Positions 17,464 through 26,410 are shown, numbered from the stretch's first letter. The stretch is DNA of 64,000 bases from Planctomycetia bacterium (GCA_015075745.1 JABTTW010000001.1:1798001-1862000), one strand, 5' to 3'. The notes: generated by a model from the sequence alone, not told the origin. Numbers and translations are program-made.

Positions 17464-18807
17464 GTGACAGACTGTAACAGCAAACCGATGTTCTTTTCCA
17501 GTCTCGGCCGCAAGAAAATCGTGGCCGATTTCACAGGCGGAACGCTCACCTCAGACGCCGGGGGTCTGCTGCTTCGGGAGGTCGAGCGGCGTCTGGGCCT
17601 GGTCGATCAACTGGCCGGGGTCATCAACGACCCGCGTGATCCGGCCCGAATTCAACATGACCAGCGGGTCATGCTGGCCCAGCGCATCTTTGCCATTGCG
17701 ATGGGCTACGAAGATCTCAACGACCATCAAGCCCTGCGGAGCGATCCCGTGCTGGCGGTCCTGACCGGGCGGCCGCCGAGCGCGGATGAGCCGCTGGCCA
17801 GCAGTCCGACCTTGTGCCGGCTGGAGAACCGCGTCACGCGCGGCGACCTGGCACGAATGTCGCGTGTGCTGGTGGAGCAGTTCATCGCGTCCTATGAATC
17901 GCCGCCGGAGGAATTGATCCTCGACTTCGACGCGACCGACGATCCGATCCACGGCAACCAGGAAGGCCGCTTCTTCCACGGCTATTACGACCACCACTGC
18001 TTCCTACCGCTGTATGTGTTCTGCGGCTCGCGGCTGCTGGTCTCCTACCTGCGGCCCAGCAACATCGACGGGGCCCATCACGCCTGGCCCATCCTGAAGC
18101 TGCTGGTGCAGCGCTTGCGACAGGCGTGGCCCGGGGTGCGGATCATCGTCCGCGGGGATTCCGGCTTCTGCCGCCGGCGAATGATGAAATGGTGCGACCG
18201 GCACGGCGTCAAGTACGTGCTGGGCCTGGCCCGCAACACCGTCCTGGAGAAAGCGGCCGAGTCCTTCATGCAGGCGGCCGAGGCCCAGTTCGCCACCACG
18301 CAGCAGAAGGTGCGGAACTTCCACGAGATCGAGTACGCGGCGCAGACCTGGGATCGCCCGCGCCGCGTGATCGTCAAGGCCGAGCGGCTGGTTCAGGGGC
18401 CCAACGTTCGATTCGTGGTGACCAACCTGACCGACCGCACGCCGAACGATATCTACGACGGTCTGTACACGGCCCGCGGCGACATGGAGAACCGCATCAA
18501 GGAGCAGCAGCTCGGGCTCTTCGCCGATCGCACCAGTTGCCACGCCTTCCTGGCCAATCAGTTCCGGCTGCTGTTGTCCTCGGCGGCCTACGTCCTGGTG
18601 GAAACGCTGCGCCGCACGGCCCTGGCCGGCACCGAACTGGCCGAGGCCCAGGTGAACACCATTCGCCTGAAACTCCTCAAGGTCGCCGCGCGGGTGGTCG
18701 TCTCCGTGCGCCGCGTCGTACTGCGACTGTCGAGCAGCTGCCCCCTGCAGGACCTGTGGCGATCCCTGGTTCCACGACTCCGCCTGATCCCGCCCGCCCC
18801 ATCATGA
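17464..18807 (+). CDS. IS1380-family transposase
   Basis: The 447-residue DDE transposase has the family blocks: VADFTGGTLTSDAGGLLLRE at the start, ILDFDATDDPIHGNQEG with FFHGYYDHHCFLPLY (first catalytic Asp), IIVRGDSGF (second Asp) and the late GDMENRIKEQQLGLFADRTS with the catalytic Glu, then CHAFLANQFRLLL. It moves the element by DNA cut-and-paste. The start is a GTG preceded by GGGAGG 7 bases upstream, the site inside the hairpin described above. Length is normal for the family and no frame break is visible, so it may be active. Confidence 0.93.
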   Translation: MTDCNSKPMFFSSLGRKKIVADFTGGTLTSDAGGLLLREVERRLGLVDQLAGVINDPRDPARIQHDQRVMLAQRIFAIAMGYEDLNDHQALRSDPVLAVLTGRPPSADEPLASSPTLCRLENRVTRGDLARMSRVLVEQFIASYESPPEELILDFDATDDPIHGNQEGRFFHGYYDHHCFLPLYVFCGSRLLVSYLRPSNIDGAHHAWPILKLLVQRLRQAWPGVRIIVRGDSGFCRRRMMKWCDRHGVKYVLGLARNTVLEKAAESFMQAAEAQFATTQQKVRNFHEIEYAAQTWDRPRRVIVKAERLVQGPNVRFVVTNLTDRTPNDIYDGLYTARGDMENRIKEQQLGLFADRTSCHAFLANQFRLLLSSAAYVLVETLRRTALAGTELAEAQVNTIRLKLLKVAARVVVSVRRVVLRLSSSCPLQDLWRSLVPRLRLIPPAPS

Positions 18808-19159
18808 CCCGAAAAACAACCTGATCACCGCTTGGGGGTAAGGGGGCCCTGCGCGCTCCAACCTCCACCTTCATCCCTCCGCTCACGCACAAAGCCGAAA
18901 AACTCCGTCCATCACCATTCGAAGATCACTGATGAAATATGCGGGATAGCTGGATTTTTCCGCCTCCATGTCCGATACCAATCCAGGGGCCGGAGCCGGG
19001 CCCCCCTCACGAACTTGGGCCGCCTGCAATCACGACGACCCGGCTTCGATGTTCACGACGCGAAATGCACCTGCGCCGTGCATCGACAAGATCAAATCAA
19101 TCAGCAAGCGTCTTTCGGGGTCGGCGCTCGCCCCGGCTTGGGCCGGAAGGAGACCGTCA

Positions 19160-20923
19160 ATGAAGACGATTCTGGTTGCAGAAGACAATGCGATATGTCG
19201 GGAGCCGATCGCCGCCACATTGCGCCTGAACCACTACCAGACTCTGGAGGCCTCGAATGGCGCCGAAGCGCTTCGACTCGTCCTGGAAAATCAGCCGGAC
19301 TTGATACTGCTCGATCTGTCGATGCCGGTCATGGATGGCCTCACATTCCTCGGAAAACTGCGCGAAGCCGACGTGACTCCAAAGACCCCCGTGATCGTAT
19401 TGACCGCAACGACCGATCGGGATGCCGTCTTGCAGGCAGCCCAGATGGGAGTTTCCAGCTTTCTGCTCAAGTCCAATTTCTCAAACGCGGAGCTGATCGC
19501 CCGGGTACATTCGATCCTGGGCGCGACTGAGCCGGATGCCATCGAGCAGGCATCGGCGTCGCAGGTACCCTCCAAGTCGAAAGCTGCCTCTGCCACAAAG
19601 ACTGCCCAGCCTCGCGCGGACGCGACCAGCGCCCCGGCCGCGGCCACGACCCGCGGCCTGACGAAAGCTCAGGTCCTTGCCCGACTCAATCAGGAGATCG
19701 ACCTGCGCTCCATCAAACCCATTCTCGAATACGTCATCGCGCTCACCCGAAGCGGTACCAGCACGCTTGACGATATTGCGGCAGCCATCAGGCAGGATCA
19801 GGCCCTGTCCCTGAAAGTCCTTCGCGTGGCCAACTCGAGCTTCTATCAACGGGGCAAAGTCGCCAAGAACCTGGTGGAAGCAACCCAGCGAATCGGCTTG
19901 ACGGCCGTTCGAAACGCGGTCATTGCCATTCTTTCAATCGAGCACTTTGATCAGGCGACCGGGGCCGGCCTCATCCCGCAGCGGTTTTGGGAGCATTCAC
20001 TCGCGACCGGAATGCTGGCCGAGATGATCGGCGAAGAGACCAGCCAGGCCAACGCCGATCAATTGTTCCTGGCCGGTCTGCTTCATGATGTGGGCCGAAT
20101 GGTGCTGGGCACCATTTTTCAAAATGAGTATTCCGCGGTGATCGCAAAATCCCGGGACACGGGAATGGACCTGGAAGCCGTGGAGATGGAGACCTTCGAG
20201 GTCAGCCACGCCGATGCCACCCGCGCCCTGCTGAAGCACTGGAGTATTTCGCCGTCGATCATCGAAGCCGCATCCCTTCACGGAGCGCCGATTGAGCAGC
20301 ATCGCAATTCGAAGGATGACGCCAAAGGCCTCATGGCCGTGGCGCTGGCTAACCGGATGGCCCATGCCCTCATCGCGGGCGGCAGCGGCAATACGCAACT
20401 GCTTCCCTACCATGAATTCGCGTCGGAGTTGGGCCTCGACCATGTCGCCATCGAAAGACTCGCAGCCGCCGCCCTTTCGAAGTTGACGGACATCCAGCTC
20501 TTTTACGCCGCGCAGTCCAGCGAGAACTTCGGCGACTCGCTGGGCAGCGAGTTGGCAAGCTGCGCCAAGACCGCGCCTCGCGTCGTCGTCCTGGGATCAG
20601 ACGCCCCGGGCGACCCGTACTCACTGTTCTTCAATCAGCTCGGTTGGCTCAAGCCTGAACAACCCACCGTGGCCATCGTCCTGGCTCGAACCCAGCTCGA
20701 TCTGAAACGTTATGTCACGGCGCTGAAAAAGCTGGACTCAACTGACCGCGGAGTTATTCCGCTGGTCGTTGCGACGTTTGGACAGGACCTGGAGATTCCC
20801 CCGGAAATCTCGAGCAATCGCCCCACCGAGACCATCTCGCTGCCCTGCGATTACTCTCATCTCGTGGACACGGTCACCCGATGCAGCGCGGCGGCCTTGG
20901 AGGAACTTGCCGCGCCAATCTAG
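19160..20923 (+). CDS. Response regulator with REC and HDOD domains
   Basis: The 587-residue protein starts with a receiver domain (1-125): acidic pocket near AEDN, phospho-acceptor Asp in LILLDLSMPVMDG, Thr in VLTATTD and Lys in FLLKSNF. A low-complexity Ala/Ser linker follows. An HDOD domain (about 165-370) carries LKVLRVANSSFY, RIGLTAVRNAV and the HD pair in LAGLLHDVGRMVLG. A C-terminal domain (about 450-587) of unknown type ends in AAALEELAAPI. AAGGAG lies 7 bases before the ATG at 19160 and decides the start. The partner kinase is not adjacent. The gene sits between two IS1380 copies, and its TAG stop directly touches the left end of the second one, so its 3' end may have been replaced on insertion. 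Confidence 0.88.
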   Translation: MKTILVAEDNAICREPIAATLRLNHYQTLEASNGAEALRLVLENQPDLILLDLSMPVMDGLTFLGKLREADVTPKTPVIVLTATTDRDAVLQAAQMGVSSFLLKSNFSNAELIARVHSILGATEPDAIEQASASQVPSKSKAASATKTAQPRADATSAPAAATTRGLTKAQVLARLNQEIDLRSIKPILEYVIALTRSGTSTLDDIAAAIRQDQALSLKVLRVANSSFYQRGKVAKNLVEATQRIGLTAVRNAVIAILSIEHFDQATGAGLIPQRFWEHSLATGMLAEMIGEETSQANADQLFLAGLLHDVGRMVLGTIFQNEYSAVIAKSRDTGMDLEAVEMETFEVSHADATRALLKHWSISPSIIEAASLHGAPIEQHRNSKDDAKGLMAVALANRMAHALIAGGSGNTQLLPYHEFASELGLDHVAIERLAAAALSKLTDIQLFYAAQSSENFGDSLGSELASCAKTAPRVVVLGSDAPGDPYSLFFNQLGWLKPEQPTVAIVLARTQLDLKRYVTALKKLDSTDRGVIPLVVATFGQDLEIPPEISSNRPTETISLPCDYSHLVDTVTRCSAAALEELAAPI

Positions 20924-21258
20924 CCCGGATATTTCATCAGGTCGGCGTTGAATAGGAAAAGAAAAAGCCTCGAAGCCTTGTAGACTGGGGTTTCGTAAGA
21001 ACATTCCGGTCCATAGGCAGGGAGGCTTTTTTGGTGACAGACTGTAACAGCAAACCGATGTTCTTTTCCAGTCTCGGCCGCAAGAAAATCGTGGCCGATT
21101 TCACAGGCGGAACGCTCACCTCAGACGCCGGGGGTCTGTTGCTTCGGGAAGTCGAGCGGCTGGTTCAGGGGCCCAACGTTCGATTCGTGGTGACCAACCT
21201 GACCGACCGCACGCCGAACGATATCTACGACGGCCTGTACACGGCCCGCGGCGACATG
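20924..21258 (+). mobile_element. Degraded IS1380 copy (left end only)
   Basis: The left end CCCGGATATTTCATCAG and the following 200 bases match the intact element almost perfectly, including the hairpin arms at 20961-20971 and 21022-21031. About 798 bp are missing internally, between two copies of CGAGCGGC that stand at 17583-17590 and 18381-18388 in the intact copy. Similarity ends after GGCGACATG at 21258; the right inverted repeat is absent. Confidence 0.88.
21034..21258 (+). pseudogene. IS1380 transposase remnant
   Basis: Only about 43 residues of the N-terminus (TDCNSKPMFFSSLGRK onward to LLLREVER) and about 32 residues of a later part (LVQGPNVRFVV to YTARGDM) remain. The internal loss is 798 bp, a multiple of three, so the frame is kept and the open frame runs on to 21366 into unrelated sequence. 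The DDE catalytic region is gone, so it cannot be an active transposase. Confidence 0.88.
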
Positions 21259-21362
21259 ACGACACGGCAACGTGAAAACCACGTGCGTCTTGGCAGCCGC
21301 CATCGGACCCATCCTATCGCCAACAATTCTGGAAATCGATCAGCGGATCGTTGGGCACAGGC

Positions 21363-21391
21363 TTGACATCGCGGCGATAATTAACTACTCT
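21363..21391 (+). promoter_or_regulatory. Possible promoter of the lipoprotein cluster
   Basis: A perfect TTGACA at 21363-21368 is followed after 17 bases by TACTCT (21386-21391), a poor match to TATAAT. It lies about 150 bases before the first lipoprotein start and just after the IS remnant. Confidence 0.25.
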
Positions 21392-21527
21392 GAAGCGAAC
21401 TAGGAAGATCGAGGGTTCCAATTTTCCTATTCAAAACGGGCCTTGATTCTATCAAAGCGGGCTACCAAAGATCGGTTAGGCATCTCGTTGGCTTAGGCGG
21501 TAGCTTGCTATTCAAGGCTTGGGCATG

Positions 21528-21533
21528 AGGAGG
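21528..21533 (+). promoter_or_regulatory. Ribosome binding site fixing a GTG start
   Basis: AGGAGG stands 6 bases before the GTG at 21540. The nearby in-frame ATG at 21525 would place this site inside the gene and has no site of its own. Confidence 0.6.
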
Positions 21534-21539
21534 CAAAGT

Positions 21540-22172
21540 GTGCATCCTTCCAGTCTGAGGCGCGCGTCCCGTCGGCGGTTTCTCCTGCTTCTCTTCGCTA
21601 CATTTGCCATGTCTACCAATTGCGTCGGTCCTCCACCCCCGGAGGTGGACATTCAATCTCGCAATCAGGATGTGTGGGGACTGCGACCCGGCGATATCGA
21701 GAAATGCGCCCAATCCATGGCGCGCGATCTCATCACCGAGCCCCTGCTGAATCGCAATGACCCGCCGGCGAGGATCGGCATTGCAGGCATAGAAAATCAA
21801 ACAAATGAACCCTTCATCGGTGACAGCGCCGACATGATCGCCACGCGCATCCAGACGATTCTGTTTCGCGCCCTCCGCGGTGAGCAGCGCACGGCCGGCG
21901 GTTCGGCAAAGTTCATCTCCATGCGAGAGGAAGTTACCCGGGAGATCTTTATCCAGCGCCGCGACAAGCGAAACGGCGAGCGAAGCCACACCGGGCTGAA
22001 AGACCAGCACGGCGTCGATTTCATTCTGACCGGCGCCTATCACTCCGTTGACAAGGCGACCGCGGGAAAACGGCTGGTAGACATGATCATGACATTCTCA
22101 CTGGTGGATGCCGAAACCGAGGAGATTGTCTGGACTCACGATTGCTCGGTGCGAACGGTCACAGGAGGCTAA
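21540..22172 (+). CDS. LpoB-like lipoprotein 1
   Basis: The 210-residue protein starts with a strongly basic, then hydrophobic signal (RRASRRRFLLLLFATFAMS) ending near TNC, a poor but possible lipobox. The mature part follows the LpoB (penicillin-binding protein activator) plan: RIGIAGIENQTNEPF (strand then N-x-T), ADMIATRIQTILFRAL, a middle arm, DFILTGAYHSVDK, and the closing MTFSLVDAETEEIVWTHDC. In enterobacteria LpoB activates PBP1b from the outer membrane; the same role here is only a family guess. It is the first of eight same-strand genes; the next begins 4 bases after the stop. The start is GTG at 21540, fixed by AGGAGG. Confidence 0.72.
   Translation: MHPSSLRRASRRRFLLLLFATFAMSTNCVGPPPPEVDIQSRNQDVWGLRPGDIEKCAQSMARDLITEPLLNRNDPPARIGIAGIENQTNEPFIGDSADMIATRIQTILFRALRGEQRTAGGSAKFISMREEVTREIFIQRRDKRNGERSHTGLKDQHGVDFILTGAYHSVDKATAGKRLVDMIMTFSLVDAETEEIVWTHDCSVRTVTGG
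22163..22168 (+). promoter_or_regulatory. Ribosome binding site fixing a TTG start
   Basis: AGGAGG stands 8 bases before a TTG at 22177. No in-frame ATG lies between the stop of the upstream gene and the signal peptide, so the TTG is the best start. Confidence 0.6.
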
Positions 22173-22176
22173 CCCG

Positions 22177-22821
22177 TTGGTTACTTCGGCTCACAATCGC
22201 GAACTGGTCCTCTGTGCGCTTCTGGTTATTGCCGCCGCTCAATGTGCCGGCTGCAAAGCCAATGACGACATGGGAAGCGTCGAGGCGATGAAGGGCAGCC
22301 TGTTTGGTGATGCCGAAGTGGCCCGCGTGGCAGACCTGATGGCTCGGGATCTGGTTCGCGATCCGCTTTTCTACCAGTCGGACGCGCCGCCTCGCATCGC
22401 CCTTGTCCGCGTCGAGAACGACACCACTCAATACATGTTCGGCGATGCCAGGGAAGCATACCTCCTGAAGCTACGGACATACCTGAAGCGCGCACTCAAA
22501 GACCGGATCATCCTGGTGGAGCCCGATCTGGAAAAAAAATTGCGCATCGAGTTGACCGATTGGCAGCCCGAGGACGCCGCCACATCATCCGTGGCTCGAG
22601 GGCACAGGGGCAAGCACGGGGTCGACTTGTTTCTGACGGCGCGTTTCATGTCCAACGACAAAGTCGTCGCTGTGGCGGAAAAAGATGGCGCCATCAACAA
22701 CCGGCGCATTGTCGTGCTTGAGATGAGCTTCAATCTCATAGACGCAGAGACCGCGGAGCTGGCATGGGCGCACAGCATCTCGTCGGCCGCGGCCTATTCA
22801 ACGCGGGACTTTCAGAACTAG
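22177..22821 (+). CDS. LpoB-like lipoprotein 2
   Basis: The 214-residue protein is a diverged paralogue of the gene before it. It has a signal peptide ending AAAQCAGC (lipobox-like, two candidate cysteines), then ARVADLMARDLVRDPLFYQ, which parallels the first copy's SMARDLITEPLL. The domain continues PRIALVRVENDTTQYMFGDA, a VDLFLTARFMSND strand and LEMSFNLIDAETAELAWAHS. This is again the LpoB plan. The two copies share little outside these blocks, so the duplication is old. The start is TTG at 22177. Confidence 0.72.
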   Translation: MVTSAHNRELVLCALLVIAAAQCAGCKANDDMGSVEAMKGSLFGDAEVARVADLMARDLVRDPLFYQSDAPPRIALVRVENDTTQYMFGDAREAYLLKLRTYLKRALKDRIILVEPDLEKKLRIELTDWQPEDAATSSVARGHRGKHGVDLFLTARFMSNDKVVAVAEKDGAINNRRIVVLEMSFNLIDAETAELAWAHSISSAAAYSTRDFQN

Positions 22822-22827
22822 GAAGCC

Positions 22828-24417
22828 ATGCCAATGGGAACCCTTCGAGACATGCTTCGGGCCACTTACTTCCGCGGGAAATTCGCGATTCCAATTCTCC
22901 TGTTAGCGGGATGCGCTGCTCCCCCGCACGGCTACACATGGGGAACTGCGCAGTACGAGGTCGCCGCCGACGCCCTTCGAACACCCGCCCAGTTGGAAAT
23001 GGCAAAGCCTCTTGACCAGCGGGCCAAGGATGCCGGTGTAACGGTGCTGGACTATGCGGCCGCATGCCTTGCGAGCGGCAACTATGAAGACGCGCAGCAG
23101 GCGTTCTACCAGGGAATCCTTATAACAAACGACCTGACCCTCCGTGAGTCAGACGGCGATGCAAGCCTGATCTGGGACGAAGCGACCAAGGTCTGGCAGG
23201 GCGAAGCCTACGAGCGGGCGATGGCGGAGTTCCTCCACGGAATATGCCTGATGCGCCTCGGAGATTATGACAATGCCCGTGTGGCGTTTGATCGGGCGCT
23301 GGTCTGCGATCGCTTCAGCAAGGGGGCCCTTTACGAGCGGGAGGGGTCCACGACGTTGACCGGCTTCTCCCTGAGTAATGGCGTGATCGCGCGGGGCGGC
23401 AGCGTATTCCAGCGCGACTTTCTTGCGGCATACGTTCTTCGAACGCTCTGTTATGTCCACCTCCGCAAGATGGAGCGCGCCCGACTGAGCTGGCAGGAAA
23501 CGACTGATCTGTATCGCGAGTTATTGGGGACCGCGCGGGAAAACTCGAGCATATTGACCCCGATCTTCTGGACTCAGAATAGCGGTCGCTACGAGTATCC
23601 AAATGTATTCATCCCTCCGTTCCGCCTGGGCTCGGCGACGGACGGATCGTCGGCCAGTGATTCGGACATCCTCTTCTCCAAGAGCATCGATGAACTGGCC
23701 CAGGCAAACTGCCTCATCATCGCCGCTGCCGGAAGTCGGCCCAAAAAAGTAAAGGTCGGGCCGGCCGTGCAGGACGCGAACTTCATTCACGACGATTATC
23801 TGCGCCCCGCAGAGTCCATTCAGGCCCTCGACATGATGATCGACGGAAACGTCGTCGGGCGAATGACACAGTGCCTCAATCTCTACGGGCAATCCGCCGG
23901 TCGCGGACCCTCTGCCAAAGATTTATCTCAGGAACGAAAGGGAAAAGTCGAGGACTTCGGACGGGCCCTGGAGAATAGCGGCAACAATTACGTCAAGATC
24001 ATCGGCATGATTGTTCGAGCGGCGAATCAGGAGGAGGCCGACACGCGCCAGTGGACGCTGGTTCCCAACGCGATCCATCTTTGGATCGGCCGGCTCGATT
24101 CAGGAAAGCACCGGCTCTCACTGCTGCCGTGCGGGTTTAATCGTCCCTCCATCGAGCCTGCCTGGATTGAGCGCGCGTACAGTAATCTGTTGCAAAGTTA
24201 TCAAGGTGCATATCTGCAGGAATTGGAAGCCGCTTCAAATGGTTACTGTGCTCCTCTGGCCCTTCGACAGGCCTTGGCACAGGACATCGAGATCGGCTCC
24301 GAAGGGCTATCGACGTTTTTTATCGCTGAGAGTTACAACAAGTTCATTCAAGCTGCTCAGCCGCCTGCGCCAAAGTCGTACGTTCTGCTTCCGCGACGCC
24401 AACCGGGGAAATCATGA
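22828..24417 (+). CDS. COG3014-like TPR lipoprotein
   Basis: The 529-residue protein has a signal peptide ending PILLLAGCAAP (good lipobox). Residues about 65-240 hold helical TPR-like repeats (DYAAACLASGNYEDAQQAF; FLHGICLMRLGDYDNARVAF; CYVHLRKMERARLSWQE). The C-terminal part contains EADTRQWTLVPNAIHLWIGR followed by LDSGKHRLSLLP, closely matching the 'ADTRSW..LP..I.LAR..LPPG.H.L' region I know from the COG3014 lipoproteins. Members of that group lie beside lpoB and ycfL-type genes in gammaproteobacteria as I recall. Its stop overlaps the next start by 4 bases. ATG at 22828 or 22834 is possible. Confidence 0.65.
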   Translation: MPMGTLRDMLRATYFRGKFAIPILLLAGCAAPPHGYTWGTAQYEVAADALRTPAQLEMAKPLDQRAKDAGVTVLDYAAACLASGNYEDAQQAFYQGILITNDLTLRESDGDASLIWDEATKVWQGEAYERAMAEFLHGICLMRLGDYDNARVAFDRALVCDRFSKGALYEREGSTTLTGFSLSNGVIARGGSVFQRDFLAAYVLRTLCYVHLRKMERARLSWQETTDLYRELLGTARENSSILTPIFWTQNSGRYEYPNVFIPPFRLGSATDGSSASDSDILFSKSIDELAQANCLIIAAAGSRPKKVKVGPAVQDANFIHDDYLRPAESIQALDMMIDGNVVGRMTQCLNLYGQSAGRGPSAKDLSQERKGKVEDFGRALENSGNNYVKIIGMIVRAANQEEADTRQWTLVPNAIHLWIGRLDSGKHRLSLLPCGFNRPSIEPAWIERAYSNLLQSYQGAYLQELEAASNGYCAPLALRQALAQDIEIGSEGLSTFFIAESYNKFIQAAQPPAPKSYVLLPRRQPGKS

Positions 24418-24650
24418 TGAAATTCGGCTGCCAAAGGGTCTCGCTCACGGGGATCACCATTCTCACGATGTTTCTCCTGATTACCGGCTGCGCTCAGGAA
24501 AATACGATTTACGTCGACGACTACCGAGAGCTTCGCCCATACACCACAACGCTCCTGTCAAACACTCAACCCGCGCCTGACGACCAGGCGCGCACGGACG
24601 ATACGGCGGACGATGGCTCAACCGATCATGCGTCGGCAGGGGGTGCATAG
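24414..24650 (+). CDS. Small lipoprotein, unknown function
   Basis: The 78-residue protein has a clear signal peptide and lipobox (ILTMFLLITGC) followed by AQENTIYVDDYRELRPYTT and an acidic, proline- and threonine-containing tail that looks disordered. The first of two ATGs (24414, 24417) overlaps the previous stop by 4 bases, indicating translational coupling. No family was recognised; it could be a short tether or an accessory subunit of the surrounding lipoprotein set. Confidence 0.68.
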   Translation: MMKFGCQRVSLTGITILTMFLLITGCAQENTIYVDDYRELRPYTTTLLSNTQPAPDDQARTDDTADDGSTDHASAGGA

Positions 24651-24653
24651 ACC

Positions 24654-25112
24654 ATGTGCATCAAGCTCCCCTTCGCACAACAATACCGGCCGACGCATAC
24701 AAACTATTGGCCCGGCGTTCTTCTGTGGATGCCAATGCTGCTGGTCATCGGCTGCGCCCCTGTCGAACAAAAGGTCGGCGATTCGGCGAGCACGCGAATT
24801 CACGATCCATTCCTGCGCAAACACGTCAAAACGACCGTCAGGAAGGGCCAACTGAATCCGCAGCTCGGCCTTTATGAAATCGACGCGACCATTGAGGCGG
24901 ACAGCCTGGATGCTGACCGCGCGAACTCATACCGTGTGTTCATTCGCGCCGTCTATTATCAGGGCCAGGAAACTCAGCCCGTGGACTCCTCTCAATGGAC
25001 GGAGTTGCTCCTGCAGCCCGGTAACCCAGCCGCGTTCTCGTCAGCGAGCCTGACCGGCGCGGATCGTTGCTTGTTGGAAGTCGCATACCCGGAGGAGGTG
25101 GGCCTGAAATGA
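24654..25112 (+). CDS. YcfL-like (DUF1425) lipoprotein 1
   Basis: The 152-residue protein has a signal peptide ending LLVIGCAPVE. The mature domain reads as a small beta sandwich: GLYEIDATIEADSLDADRAN, YRVFIRAVYYQG, then SSQWTELLLQPG, which is the 'R..YRF.W.D..G..V...W..L.L..G' plan of DUF1425. YcfL stands next to lpoB in Escherichia coli, and here both families are again neighbours. The stop overlaps the next start (ATGA). Confidence 0.62.
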   Translation: MCIKLPFAQQYRPTHTNYWPGVLLWMPMLLVIGCAPVEQKVGDSASTRIHDPFLRKHVKTTVRKGQLNPQLGLYEIDATIEADSLDADRANSYRVFIRAVYYQGQETQPVDSSQWTELLLQPGNPAAFSSASLTGADRCLLEVAYPEEVGLK

Positions 25113-25576
25113 GAACGCCATCGACGAGTATTTCTTCCGCCCGGACATATGCTTTGCGATGTCTCGCGGCGCTTTCCACACTGACAGCGATGATCGCCGG
25201 CTGTTACCCTCAGGCTCATTCGCCTCAGGTCGGGTCCACCCGGACTGAGGACGAGTCCCAGGTTGTCTACAACCATTCATGGCTCAAGTCCGCCGTCCTG
25301 CTTCGAGACATGCAGGTCGAGCACATCGACGGAAACCGACTAAAGATCGTCGCTCAGCTTCACTCGCAGGAGCCGCACGTCTCTCGTCGTGTCAACGTCC
25401 GAACCGAGTTCTACTCTCCTTCCATGGCAGACGGCGGCACCGTCGTCGATGCCACAGAGTGGCAGGAGTTGGTGCTCGAGCCCAGAAAACGCGTGCAATA
25501 CGCCGTCAACAGCCTCAAGGCGGCCGACGATTTTCGGATTTACGTCTATTACGACGAGGACCTTGGTAAACGGTGA
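25109..25576 (+). CDS. YcfL-like (DUF1425) lipoprotein 2
   Basis: The 155-residue protein resembles the gene before it: signal peptide ending LTAMIAGCYPQ, then HSWLKSAVLLRDMQVEHIDG, KIVAQLHSQEPHVSRRVNVR, TEFYSPSMADGG and ATEWQELVLEPRKRVQYAV. GGAGG lies 10 bases before the ATG at 25109, which overlaps the previous stop by 4 bases. Together with the two LpoB copies it shows that the cassette contains two versions of two families. Confidence 0.62.
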   Translation: MRTPSTSISSARTYALRCLAALSTLTAMIAGCYPQAHSPQVGSTRTEDESQVVYNHSWLKSAVLLRDMQVEHIDGNRLKIVAQLHSQEPHVSRRVNVRTEFYSPSMADGGTVVDATEWQELVLEPRKRVQYAVNSLKAADDFRIYVYYDEDLGKR

Positions 25577-25615
25577 TTCCCCCTGGGGAACTTCGCCTTG
25601 ACCGTGGAGCGGCCA

Positions 25616-26410
25616 ATGATCCTGCCCACACTTAGATTGTCTTGTCTCGCACTTCCGGCATCGCTCTTGATGCTGGTTGGCTGCGGGCCTGACCATCCCG
25701 AGACTGTCACCGGCATTTCGAGACAGGCCGCGTCATCCGATCAAGGCGCCACCGGCGATTCGCACTACCAAATGGAACCCCGAAGAGCTGCAAAGCCCAA
25801 CGACGAGGACAATCCCTGTCGCGTGGTGATCGAAGAGGCCCGTTACGACTTCGGAAGGGTTTACGAAATCGCAAGGCGTCCTCGTCTGGCAATCCTCGCG
25901 AATGTGCTGAGTACGAATCTCGGTGGTCGCGATGATGATCAGTCTCGCGCATCGACGTCCGTGAGCTTCTCCGATCCGGAGGCGGTCCAGGTTGACCGCG
26001 CCACCGTCGAAAACGAGTGCATCGCCTTCTTTGACTCCACGACCCACCGGATGAAGCTTGTTGATGTCGCCGTTGCGCGAACGAGCATGGCGTCGGCCAG
26101 GAATGAAGCCGGTGTGCTCGAGGGATTTCGACGCATCGATCTGTGCGACATTGGGATCATGATCGAAGTCCGCGCAGCAAGGGTCGAGCCGACCAATGCC
26201 AGCCCAGGTAATCCCGAGCGATACTCCATTGCATGCACGGGCCGCGCGGTCAATGTCCGTGATGGGCGCGTCCTGGCGACCGCGTCGGTCGAGCGCAGAA
26301 TCGCCGGCAGCGAACAAGCCCTCGACAACGGCCTCCGTAAGGTTGCGCTATGTCTGGCTGCGGAACTATCGACCCAAATCGGCGACAAACTGACGAGGCC
26401 CGCACCATGA
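25616..26410 (+). CDS. Lipoprotein with possible CsgG/FlgO-like fold
   Basis: The 264-residue protein has a signal peptide with a strong lipobox (SLLMLVGCGPD). The mature part has alternating strands and helices, ending GRVLATASVERRIAGSEQAL then RKVALCLAAELSTQIGDKL. This ending resembles the last strand and helix of the CsgG/FlgO/LpoB structural group; this is a weak, pattern-level similarity. GGAG 6 bases before the ATG at 25616 supports this start over an in-frame TTG at 25598. Its stop overlaps the next start by 4 bases. The true family is uncertain. Confidence 0.6.
   Translation: MILPTLRLSCLALPASLLMLVGCGPDHPETVTGISRQAASSDQGATGDSHYQMEPRRAAKPNDEDNPCRVVIEEARYDFGRVYEIARRPRLAILANVLSTNLGGRDDDQSRASTSVSFSDPEAVQVDRATVENECIAFFDSTTHRMKLVDVAVARTSMASARNEAGVLEGFRRIDLCDIGIMIEVRAARVEPTNASPGNPERYSIACTGRAVNVRDGRVLATASVERRIAGSEQALDNGLRKVALCLAAELSTQIGDKLTRPAP

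Larger units (their letters stand above)
17355..18945 (+). mobile_element. IS1380-family insertion sequence, intact
   Basis: The element is 1591 bp. Its ends are inverted repeats: the left end reads CCCGAATATTTCATCAG and the right end, reverse-complemented, CCCGCATATTTCATCAG (16 of 17 match). The 4-bp direct repeat ATAG sits at 17351-17354 and 18946-18949, the target-duplication size known for IS1380. It carries one transposase gene covering most of its length. A second, reduced copy lies at 20924-21258 in the same orientation. Confidence 0.93.

Noticed and set aside
17355..21258. Composite transposon formed by the two IS1380 copies
   Set aside because: The intact copy has its own ATAG duplication on both sides, showing that it inserted alone, and the second copy lacks its right end.
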